Source: Caulobacter segnis (GTDB taxonomy: Bacteria; Pseudomonadota; Alphaproteobacteria; Caulobacterales; Caulobacteraceae). From it: a DNA stretch of 64,000 nt. A model generated the notes under the pieces. The model was not told the DNA's origin. It searched no databases and saw only the letters and a list, made by a program, of their open reading frames with translations. Location of the stretch: NCBI RefSeq assembly GCF_003243465.1, contig NZ_QFQZ01000017.1:1-64000 (forward strand), given 5' to 3'. Position 1 is the stretch's first letter; the number at the start of each line of letters is the position of its first letter. Of the stretch, positions 25,010 to 32,562 are shown one piece after another. Both the position numbers and the translations under genes were made by a program.

Positions 25010-25798
25010 ATGACAACGACCCAGTCCGCCGGCGAAATCACCGGCAACGTCCTGTTCTACAATTCGCCCGAGCCGCTGAACCGCGAGCAGCACGCCAAGC
25101 TGGCGCTGGTGCACAAGGAAAAGCCGTATGCGTTCGCCGCCGGCGGCACCGCCATCCCGCTGACGGTCTCGGAGTTCGCCCCGGCCGCCCTGACCTTCCC
25201 CGTGATCTTCGCCGGCGAGGACAAGGTTCCCCTGGCCGTGATGGGCCTGAACCAGCAGGAAAACCTGTTCATCGCCGCCGACGGTTCGGTCGAGCCGAAC
25301 GTCTACATCCCGGCCTATATCCGTCGCTATCCGTTCGTCCTGGCCAATGACGACAGCCAAGGCCGCCTGATCGTCTGCATCGACCGCGGTTCGGACCTGC
25401 TGGCCGAGAACGGCCAGACCCCGCTGTTCGACGACAAGGGCGAACCCACCGAATACACCCAGAACTGCATCAAGTTCTGCGACGACTTCGAGGGCGAGCG
25501 CCTGCGCACGGACTCGTTCGTCCAGCTGCTGAAGGACCTGGACCTGTTCGAGCTGAAGAAGGCCCAGTTCCAGCCGCAGGACGAAACCGGCGCCGCCGTC
25601 GGCGAACCCGTCACCGTCGCCGAGTACTTCGGCGTCTCGGAAGAGAAGCTGAACAACCTGTCGGCCGAGAAGCTGAAGGAGCTGCAGCAGAACGGCGCCC
25701 TCGCGCAGATCTACGCGCACCTGGTGTCGCTGCTGGGCTGGGATCGCCTGATCAACAAGACCATGCTGAAGCAGGCCGAAGCCGCGAACCTGAACTAA
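25010..25798 (+). CDS. SapC family protein
   Basis: The 262-aa protein starts MTTTQSAGEITGNVLFYNSP and has the SapC-family core around PLNREQHAKLALVHKEKPYA, NLFIAADGSVEPNVYIPAYI and RRYPFVLANDDSQ. SapC proteins were first linked to S-layer genes in Campylobacter and are frequent in Caulobacterales, often next to TonB receptors. The biochemical role is unknown. The 204 bases before it contain no other gene that I can support. A strong terminator follows the stop. Confidence 0.85.
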   Translation: MTTTQSAGEITGNVLFYNSPEPLNREQHAKLALVHKEKPYAFAAGGTAIPLTVSEFAPAALTFPVIFAGEDKVPLAVMGLNQQENLFIAADGSVEPNVYIPAYIRRYPFVLANDDSQGRLIVCIDRGSDLLAENGQTPLFDDKGEPTEYTQNCIKFCDDFEGERLRTDSFVQLLKDLDLFELKKAQFQPQDETGAAVGEPVTVAEYFGVSEEKLNNLSAEKLKELQQNGALAQIYAHLVSLLGWDRLINKTMLKQAEAANLN

Positions 25799-25822
25799 GG
25801 TTCGGCGTCAGCTTGAACGAGA

Positions 25823-25857
25823 GGGCGGCGGGGCTTCGGCTCCGCCGCCCTTTTGTT
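25823..25857 (+). terminator. Intrinsic terminator after the sapC-like gene
   Basis: GGGCGGCGGGGC, loop TTCG, GCTCCGCCGCCC, then TTTTGTTT. The stem has one G-T pair. It lies between two convergent genes and its T-tract favours the plus strand. Confidence 0.85.
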
Positions 25858-26249
25858 TAGCGCGCGAAGATGCTGCGGGTCAGGCACGAGAAGACGAGGC
25901 GGCCGGCCTCGTCCAGCAGGTCGTGCTGGGCGATGACGATGCCCTTGCCTTCGCCGACCGGGTCCTTGCCCATGATCGTCATCCGGCCGCGCAGCAGCTC
26001 ACCCACCGGCGGATTGCGCATCCAGCGCAGGGCGTCGACGCCCAGGCGCTTGGTCTGCGGCCAGGCGGCGCTGGCCTCGGTGTCGAGGCGGGTCCAGATC
26101 GAGAAGACCATGCCGTCGGGCGCACCGTTCTCGACAGGCCAGCCGGGCGAGAACGCGGTGATGAACGCTTCGAGCGCCTTGGCGTCGACGGCGCGCGTTC
26201 CCAGCGAAACGACCTGGCCGATCTCGATGTCGTCGAATGCGGCGGGCAT
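25857..26249 (-). CDS. MaoC-like hot-dog fold protein
   Basis: The 130-aa protein starts MPAAFDDIEIGQVVSLGTRA, the usual opening of MaoC-type (R)-hydratase-like proteins, and continues with VDAKALEAFITAFSPGWPVE. The full hydratase motif (D-x4-H-x-D) is not present: the region reads ITAFSPGWPVENG, so catalytic activity is doubtful. The ATG at 26249 was preferred over a longer frame to 26324 with an unconserved head. It is convergent with the sapC-like gene and divergent from scsB. Confidence 0.7.
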   Translation of the reverse strand: MPAAFDDIEIGQVVSLGTRAVDAKALEAFITAFSPGWPVENGAPDGMVFSIWTRLDTEASAAWPQTKRLGVDALRWMRNPPVGELLRGRMTIMGKDPVGEGKGIVIAQHDLLDEAGRLVFSCLTRSIFAR

Positions 26250-26362
26250 GGGCGGCTCCGGTTGATTCCTCGTCCGACTGTCGGGTGCGTCTTGACCATT
26301 GTCGAGAGCGCCAAGCCGGGCCATGTGTGCTGGGTTGTCGTTTTCACAAAGCCCGGTCGCCG

Positions 26363-28519
26363 ATGTTCCTCAAGAGAGCCGTCCTCGCCCTGCAAGCCTT
26401 CATGGCGGCGATCCTGCTGTCGAGCGCCGCCCTGGCCGGGCCGGTCGTCAATTCGGGCCATATCGAGTCGGAGCTGATCGCGCAGGAGTCGGGCGTCGCG
26501 CCGGGCGGGACGGTCTATGTCGCCCTGCGCCAGAAGATCCAGAAGGACTGGCACACCTATTGGCGCAATCCCGGCGATGCGGGCGAACCGACCAAGATCG
26601 CCTGGACCCTGCCGGCCGGTTGGAGCGCCGGTGACATGGTCTGGCCAACCCCGATCAAGGCCAAGCTCGGCCCGCTGCTGGACTACGCCTATGAGGGCGA
26701 GGTCCTAATCCCCGTGCCTATCAGCGCGCCGACGAACGCCCAGGTCGGGACCACGGTCTCCCTGACCGCCAAGGTCTCCTATCTCGTCTGCGAGCAGGTC
26801 TGCGTGCCCGAGGACGCCGAGCTTTCGCTGCTGCTGCCGGTGGTGGCCGGGGCGGCGGGCGCGGATCCGAAGTGGGGCGGCAAGATCGCTGAGGTCCTGG
26901 CCAAGGCGCCCAAACCGGCGGGCCTGAAGGCGGTGTTCGAGCTGGACGGCCAAGCCTTGAAGCTGGCGGTCACCGGCGCGCCGCTGAAGGGCGCCGACAT
27001 GGCCGGCGCCTACTTCTTCCCCTATTCGGCCAAGGCTATCGAGCACGCCGCCGAGCAGGCGGTCGAGCGGGGGCCCGAGGGCCTGACCTTGACCTTGAAG
27101 CCCGGCTACGACTTCGTCGGCGGCGGTGTGGCCCCGGCCGAGCTTGCGGGCGTGCTGGCGCTGGCGAACGGGTCGGCGTGGGAAATTTCCGCGGTCGCGG
27201 GCGAGCTCCCCGCCGCCGCGGCGGGCCTGGGCGCGCCGGCGGCCAAGAGCGACGTGACGCCCGCGGCGGCGCCGGGCGGACTGCTCGGCGCCCTGGCGCT
27301 GGCCTTCCTGGGCGGACTGATCCTGAACCTGATGCCGTGCGTCTTCCCGGTGCTTTCGATGAAGGCGGCCAGCCTGGCGGGCCATGCGCATCATGAGAGC
27401 AAGGCGCGGGCCCAGGGCCTCGCCTTCCTGGCCGGCGTGCTGGCGACCTTCCTGGCGCTGGCCGGCCTGCTGCTGGCCGTGCGCGCCGGCGGCGCGGCCG
27501 TCGGCTGGGGCTTCCAGCTGCAGTCGCCGCTGGTGATCGCGGGCCTGGCGCTGCTGATGCTGCTGGTCGCGCTGAACATGTCGGGGGTGTTCGAGATCGG
27601 GACCTCGATCCAGGGTGTCGGCGCCGGCGCTTCGAGCCGCGACGGCCTGCTGGGCGCCTTCTTCACCGGCGCCCTGGCGGTGGTGGTCGCCGCGCCCTGC
27701 ACCGCGCCGTTCATGGCGGGCGCCCTGGGCTACGCCCTGACCCAACCGGCCATCGTGGCGCTGGGCGTGTTCGCGGCGCTGGGCCTGGGCTTCGCCGCGC
27801 CCTTCGTGGCGGTGGCTTTCATTCCCGCCGTCCTGCGGCGCCTGCCGCGTCCGGGCGCCTGGATGGAGACCCTGAAGAAGGGCCTGGCCTTCCCGATGTA
27901 CGGCGCGGCTCTGTGGCTGACCTGGGTGTTCGCCCAGCAGGCCGGTCCGATCGCGCTTGGCCAGGTGCTGGGCGCGGGCGTGCTGGCCGCCTTCGGCGCC
28001 TGGATTTACGGCCTGTCGCAAGGCCGCCGGGCGGCGGGCAAGCCGTTCCTGGTCCAGACGCTGGTCGGCCTTCTCTGCGTGGTCGCCGCCCTGGCCCTGG
28101 CCGCCTCCGCCGCCCTGGCCGCCAAGCCGCCGACCGCCGCGAGCGCGGGGGAGGCGTCTTCAGGCCCCGGCCTCACCGCCGAGGCCTGGTCGCCGGAGCG
28201 CGTCGCGTCGCTGCGCGCGGAAGGGCGGCCCGTGCTGGTCGACTTCACCGCCGCCTGGTGCGTGACCTGCCAGGTGAACGAGAAGGTCGCCCTGTCCGGC
28301 GGCAAGGTGGCCGAGGCCTTCAAGGCCCAGAACGCGGTCTATCTGAAGGCCGACTGGACCAATCGCGATCCGCTGATCGCCAAGGCCCTGGCCGAGTTCG
28401 GCCGCGTCGGCGTGCCGCTGTACGTGGTCTACCCCAAGGGCGGCGGCGCGCCGGTGGTGCTGCCTCAGCTGCTGACCGAGGGCATGGTGATCGAGGCGAT
28501 CGAGAAGGCGGGCGCCTAG
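26363..28519 (+). CDS. scsB: ScsB/DsbD-type membrane thiol-disulfide reductant transporter
   Basis: The 718-aa protein carries electrons from cytoplasmic thioredoxin to the periplasm. It has a signal peptide ending in ALAG (about residue 27), a large N-terminal periplasmic domain with a CEQVCVPEDAEL cysteine pair, and a DsbD membrane core of about eight segments with the paired cysteines in LNLMPCVFPVLSMKA and APCTAPFMAGAL. The C-terminal thioredoxin domain has AAWCVTCQVNEK. The long N-domain is that of ScsB rather than classical DsbD. A pprX-like gene lies nearby, as expected for this pathway in Caulobacter. Confidence 0.9.
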   Translation: MFLKRAVLALQAFMAAILLSSAALAGPVVNSGHIESELIAQESGVAPGGTVYVALRQKIQKDWHTYWRNPGDAGEPTKIAWTLPAGWSAGDMVWPTPIKAKLGPLLDYAYEGEVLIPVPISAPTNAQVGTTVSLTAKVSYLVCEQVCVPEDAELSLLLPVVAGAAGADPKWGGKIAEVLAKAPKPAGLKAVFELDGQALKLAVTGAPLKGADMAGAYFFPYSAKAIEHAAEQAVERGPEGLTLTLKPGYDFVGGGVAPAELAGVLALANGSAWEISAVAGELPAAAAGLGAPAAKSDVTPAAAPGGLLGALALAFLGGLILNLMPCVFPVLSMKAASLAGHAHHESKARAQGLAFLAGVLATFLALAGLLLAVRAGGAAVGWGFQLQSPLVIAGLALLMLLVALNMSGVFEIGTSIQGVGAGASSRDGLLGAFFTGALAVVVAAPCTAPFMAGALGYALTQPAIVALGVFAALGLGFAAPFVAVAFIPAVLRRLPRPGAWMETLKKGLAFPMYGAALWLTWVFAQQAGPIALGQVLGAGVLAAFGAWIYGLSQGRRAAGKPFLVQTLVGLLCVVAALALAASAALAAKPPTAASAGEASSGPGLTAEAWSPERVASLRAEGRPVLVDFTAAWCVTCQVNEKVALSGGKVAEAFKAQNAVYLKADWTNRDPLIAKALAEFGRVGVPLYVVYPKGGGAPVVLPQLLTEGMVIEAIEKAGA

Positions 28520-28521
28520 CT

Positions 28522-29256
28522 CTATTTCTTCTTGTCGCCGCCGCCAAAGGGTAGCCTGGACTTGACCTGATCCAGCGGCGTCCGGGTGATGACGACCGGG
28601 GGCGGCGCCACGACCGGCGTGGCCGGCAGAGGATAGGCGCGCCAGCCGCTTTGGATCAGCGCCGTGAAGCCTTGGCACTTGGGGAAGTAGCGGACCATGC
28701 CTGTACGCGGCTTGGGGAAGGGCGGCGGCTGGCTGAAGTCCTGCCGCTTGGGATCGACGAACCGCCAGTCGGTCGGCAGGCCATAGCCCTTCTCGCCGCC
28801 CAGCCGCACGGCCTTGTAGGCGATGTTGGCCTGGAAGGGCGGGACGCCGTACTTCAGCATGGCGCGCAGGAAGATGTCGTCGGCCTCCTGGCGCTTGCCG
28901 GGCTCGCCGATGGTGTAGAGCCAGTCGTGGACGATCGCCGCCCGCGCCGTCGGTCCCTGCGGATCGATGAAGGCCTGGCCGTACCAGGGCACGCTGGCGA
29001 AGTCGGTCACGTACCAGCGCGGCACGACGATCACCTTGCCCGTCTCGACGTCGCAATAGGGGAACTCGGCGTCCAGGGTGAACAGCTTGCGGCCGTCCTT
29101 GGTCTGGTTGAACAGCATGATCGGCTGCGGCGTCAGCGAGCTGGGCGGCGTCGGCGCGACGACCGGCACGAAGACGGTGGTGTTCGTCTGCGTCGCGCAG
29201 GCGGCGAGGATCAGGCTGGCGCCCGCGAGCGCGGCGAGGGTCTTCAATCGGGACAT
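28522..29256 (-). CDS. DUF1353 lipoprotein
   Basis: The 244-aa precursor starts MSRLKTLAALAGASLILAAC, a lipoprotein signal with lipobox LAAC. The DUF1353 core is VPRWYVTDFASVPWYGQAF followed by ARAAIVHDWLYTIGEPG (about residues 75-120), with a conserved histidine-aspartate pair. The tail is proline-rich and ends in lysines. DUF1353 is known from phage-associated and alphaproteobacterial proteins, possibly cell-wall hydrolases, but no activity is established. It lies tail-to-tail with scsB (2-base gap) and divergent from the pprX-like gene. Confidence 0.8.
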   Translation of the reverse strand: MSRLKTLAALAGASLILAACATQTNTTVFVPVVAPTPPSSLTPQPIMLFNQTKDGRKLFTLDAEFPYCDVETGKVIVVPRWYVTDFASVPWYGQAFIDPQGPTARAAIVHDWLYTIGEPGKRQEADDIFLRAMLKYGVPPFQANIAYKAVRLGGEKGYGLPTDWRFVDPKRQDFSQPPPFPKPRTGMVRYFPKCQGFTALIQSGWRAYPLPATPVVAPPPVVITRTPLDQVKSRLPFGGGDKKK

Positions 29257-29429
29257 CAAACGGAGACGGGTGTGGGAGAGACAGGTCGCGTTCTTCTGGG
29301 CGCGGGAGGCCATACGAGCAAGGAAGAATGGCGAAGTTTCGGCGCTTGTCGCGATTTTGCGACTGTTTCGCATAACCGCGATCTGTGGCGGCTTCGAGGT
29401 GGGGAGGAAATCCTAGCTGGAGACCCGAA

Positions 29430-30035
29430 ATGTCGATCACCCGCCGTCTCGTCGCCGCCGGCCTGCCGCTGGCCGCCCTCGTTCCCGCCGTCGCTCACGC
29501 CAGGCCGGCGCCGGACTTCACCGCCGTCGACGCTGACGGCAAGACCCGCTCGTTGTCCGAGTTCCGCGGCAAAACCGTGGTCCTGGAATGGACGAACGAG
29601 GGCTGTCCCTATGTCCGCAAGCACTATTCCGGCAACATGCAGGGGCTGCAGCAGGCCGCTCGCGCCGACGGCGTGGTCTGGCTGACCATCGCCTCGTCGG
29701 CGCCGGGGAAGCAGGGTCATTTCGCGGACGGCGCGGCCGCCAAGGCCTGGCTCAACGCCAAGGGGGCCAAGCCCACGGCGCTGCTCCTCGATCCCGAAGG
29801 CAAGGTCGCGGCGGCTTACAAGGCCAAGACCACGCCGCACATGTTCGTCATCGATAGGGCCGGGCAGGTCGTCTACGAGGGCGCGATCGACGACCGGCCG
29901 ACCAACAAGGTCGAGGATATCACGGGGGCCAAGAATCTGGTCGCCGCCGCCCTGGCCGACGTCAAGGCGGGGCGCAAGGTGGCGACGCCGTTCGCGACGC
30001 CCTACGGCTGCTCGGTGAAGTACAAGGACGCCTAA
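29430..30035 (+). CDS. Periplasmic peroxiredoxin/thioredoxin-fold protein, PprX-like
   Basis: The 201-aa precursor has a signal peptide ending AHARPAPDF near residue 23, then an AhpC/TSA-Redoxin domain: FTAVDADGKTRSLSEFRGKT, WTNEGCPYVRKHYSGNM with the likely peroxidatic cysteine (near residue 59), and TTPHMFVIDRAGQVVYEGAI. A C-terminal cysteine is in TPYGCSVKYKDA. Caulobacter PprX is a cell-envelope peroxiredoxin reduced by ScsB; the motif set and the nearby scsB support this identity, though I could not align them. Confidence 0.75.
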   Translation: MSITRRLVAAGLPLAALVPAVAHARPAPDFTAVDADGKTRSLSEFRGKTVVLEWTNEGCPYVRKHYSGNMQGLQQAARADGVVWLTIASSAPGKQGHFADGAAAKAWLNAKGAKPTALLLDPEGKVAAAYKAKTTPHMFVIDRAGQVVYEGAIDDRPTNKVEDITGAKNLVAAALADVKAGRKVATPFATPYGCSVKYKDA

Positions 30036-30162
30036 GCGCTCGGCGATCGGCCCGCCGTCGGCCAAGGTCCAAAAAAACGTCATTGGTCCGCCATGACGCG
30101 GCGGCGGCCGTTTGCTAAGCCCGGAGCGAAAGCTCCGACCTCTTACGCAAGGACGCCGCCGC

Positions 30163-31782
30163 ATGGCCGATCTCGACGCCGCCTGGACCCGTCTCGAAAC
30201 CGCCGCCAAGGCCGCCGGGGAGAAGCGCATCGTCGACTTCTTCGACAGCGAGCCGGGGCGCCTGGAGACGCTGACCCTGGACGTCGCCGGCCTTCACCTG
30301 GACCTCTCCAAGCAGGCCTGGGACGAGGCGGGTCTCGAGGCCGCCCTGGACCTTGCCCACGCGGCCGACATCGAGGGCGCCCGCGCCCGGATGTTCGGCG
30401 GCGAGGCGATCAATTCGTCCGAAGGCCGCGCGGTGCTGCACACCGCTCTGCGCGCGCCGGCCGACGCCGACGTCAAGGCGCTGGGCCAGCCGGTCATGGC
30501 CGAGGTCGAGGCCGTCCGCCAGCGGATGAAGGCCTTCGCCGAGGCCGTCCGTTCGGGCGCGTTCAAGGGCGCGACCGGCAAGCCGTTCAAGGCCATCCTG
30601 CACATCGGCATCGGCGGCAGCGACCTGGGTCCGCGTCTCCTGTGGGACGCCCTGCGCCCCGTGCGCCCCGAGATCGACCTGCGCTTCGTGGCGAATGTCG
30701 ACGGCGCCGAGTTCGCCCTGACCACGGCCGACATGGATCCGGAAGAGACCCTGGTCATGGTGGTCTCCAAGACCTTCACGACCCAGGAGACCATGGCCAA
30801 CGCTGGGGCGGCGCGGGCCTGGCTGGTGGCGGCGCTCGGCGAGCAGGGGGCGAACCAGCATCTGGCCGCCATCTCGACCGCGCTGGACAAGACCGCGGCC
30901 TTCGGCGTGCCGGACGAGCGGGTGTTCGGCTTCTGGGACTGGGTCGGCGGCCGCTATTCGCTGTGGTCGTCGGTCAGCCTGTCGGTCGCCGTCGCCGCCG
31001 GCGGGGACGCCTTCGAGGGCTTCCTGCGCGGCGGGGCGGCGATGGACCAGCACTTCCGCACGGCGCCGCTCGAGAAAAACGCGCCGGTCCTGGTGGCCCT
31101 GGCCCAGATCTTCAACCGCAACGGCCTGGACCGCCGGGCCCGCTCGGTCGTGCCGTACTCGCACCGCCTGCGCCGCCTCGCCGCGTTCCTGCAGCAGCTG
31201 GAGATGGAGAGCAACGGCAAGTCGGTCGGTCCCGACGGCAAGCCCGCCCAGCGCGGCACGGCCACCGTGGTGTTCGGCGACGAGGGCACCAATGTCCAGC
31301 ACGCCTACTTCCAGTGCATGCACCAGGGGACCGACATCACCCCGATGGAGCTGATCGGCATCGCCAAGTCGGACGAGGGCCCGGCCGGCATGCACGAGAA
31401 GCTGCTGTCGAACCTGCTGGCCCAGGCCGAGGCCTTCATGGTCGGCCGGACCACCGAGGACGTCGTCGCCGAGCTGAAGGCCAAGGGCGTCTCGGACGCC
31501 GAGATCGCCACCCTGGCCCCGCAGCGCACCTTTGCCGGCAACCGGCCCTCGACCCTGGTGGTCCTGGATCGCCTGACGCCGGAGACCTTCGGCGCCCTGA
31601 TCGCGCTCTACGAGCACAAGACCTTCGTCGAGGGCGTGATCTGGGGGATCAATTCCTTCGACCAGTGGGGCGTCGAGCTGGGCAAGGTGATGGCGGGCCG
31701 CATCCTGCCCGAGCTGGAGAGCGGCGCGGCGGGCCAGCACGATCCGTCGACCACGGCCCTGATCCAGCGCCTGAAGCGCTAG
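30163..31782 (+). CDS. pgi: Glucose-6-phosphate isomerase
   Basis: Interconverts glucose-6-phosphate and fructose-6-phosphate in the cytoplasm. The 539-aa protein shows ILHIGIGGSDLGPRLLWDAL (phosphate-binding region near residue 146), VVSKTFTTQETMANAG, FGFWDWVGGRYSLWSSVSLS and the C-terminal INSFDQWGVELGKVMA with the catalytic lysine region. The catalytic-glutamate block reads VFGDEGTNVQHAYFQCMHQG, slightly different from the usual GEPGTNGQHAFYQ. ATG at 30163 gives the normal start. A hydrolase gene starts right after its stop codon. Confidence 0.97.
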   Translation: MADLDAAWTRLETAAKAAGEKRIVDFFDSEPGRLETLTLDVAGLHLDLSKQAWDEAGLEAALDLAHAADIEGARARMFGGEAINSSEGRAVLHTALRAPADADVKALGQPVMAEVEAVRQRMKAFAEAVRSGAFKGATGKPFKAILHIGIGGSDLGPRLLWDALRPVRPEIDLRFVANVDGAEFALTTADMDPEETLVMVVSKTFTTQETMANAGAARAWLVAALGEQGANQHLAAISTALDKTAAFGVPDERVFGFWDWVGGRYSLWSSVSLSVAVAAGGDAFEGFLRGGAAMDQHFRTAPLEKNAPVLVALAQIFNRNGLDRRARSVVPYSHRLRRLAAFLQQLEMESNGKSVGPDGKPAQRGTATVVFGDEGTNVQHAYFQCMHQGTDITPMELIGIAKSDEGPAGMHEKLLSNLLAQAEAFMVGRTTEDVVAELKAKGVSDAEIATLAPQRTFAGNRPSTLVVLDRLTPETFGALIALYEHKTFVEGVIWGINSFDQWGVELGKVMAGRILPELESGAAGQHDPSTTALIQRLKR

Positions 31783-32562
31783 ATGCGCGTCGCCGCCATC
31801 GCCGCATGCCTGCTGGTGACGGCGGGGGCGGCGCACGCGGAGTCGGTCACGGTCGACGGCCGCAAGGTCGCCTATCGCCAGTGGGGGCAGGGCGAGCGCG
31901 TGCTCGTTCTGCTCAGCGGCCTGGGCGACGGCGGCGAGACCTTCGCCAAGGTCGGGCCCAAGCTGGCCGCCCCGGGCTGGCGGGTGATCGCCTATGACCG
32001 GGCCGGCTATGGCGGGAGCGCCGACGTCGCGGGCCGCCATGACGCCGTGCGGGCCGAGGCCGAGCTGCGGGGCCTGCTCGCGGCCTTGGACATCCGCCAG
32101 CCCGTCGTCCTGCTGGGCCACTCGCTGGGCGGGGTCTATGCCTCGTACTTCGCGGCCCGTCATCCGGGCGAGGTCGCCGGCCTGGTGCTGGAGGAGACCC
32201 GGCCCACCGGCTTCACCGCCGCCTGCAAGGTCAAGCTTAAGCTGGGCTGCGAGATCCCGCCGCTGCTCAAATACGCCCTGCCCGCCGCCGGCCGCCAGGA
32301 GGTCGAGGTCATCGCCCTGACCGAGCAGCAGGAAGAGGCGGCCGGCGGTGGCCCGGTCCCGACCCTGATCCTGACCCGCCGCAACACCGGCCAGGGCGGC
32401 TTCGACGGGCTCTGGCTGGCCCAGCAGGCCAAGCTCGTCCAGCGCTGGCCGAACGCCCGGCTGGAGGCCGCGCCGCGGGGCGGCCACTACGTCCACAAGG
32501 ACGCCCAGGACTGGTTCGTCGGCCAGGTGGCGGGTTTCCTGGCCGCGCCGCCGCCGCGCTAG
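31783..32562 (+). CDS. Exported alpha/beta hydrolase
   Basis: The 259-aa precursor has a signal peptide ending AAHAES near residue 21. The alpha/beta-hydrolase fold is clear from VLLSGLGDGGETFAKVGPKL (oxyanion region), VIAYDRAGYGGSAD, and the nucleophile elbow LGHSLGGVYASYFAAR (catalytic serine near residue 113). The histidine is in GGHYVHKDAQDWF. The substrate is unknown. Its ATG directly follows the pgi TAG, so it is probably co-transcribed. Its TAG shares the CTAG tetranucleotide with the convergent receptor's stop. Confidence 0.85.
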   Translation: MRVAAIAACLLVTAGAAHAESVTVDGRKVAYRQWGQGERVLVLLSGLGDGGETFAKVGPKLAAPGWRVIAYDRAGYGGSADVAGRHDAVRAEAELRGLLAALDIRQPVVLLGHSLGGVYASYFAARHPGEVAGLVLEETRPTGFTAACKVKLKLGCEIPPLLKYALPAAGRQEVEVIALTEQQEEAAGGGPVPTLILTRRNTGQGGFDGLWLAQQAKLVQRWPNARLEAAPRGGHYVHKDAQDWFVGQVAGFLAAPPPR

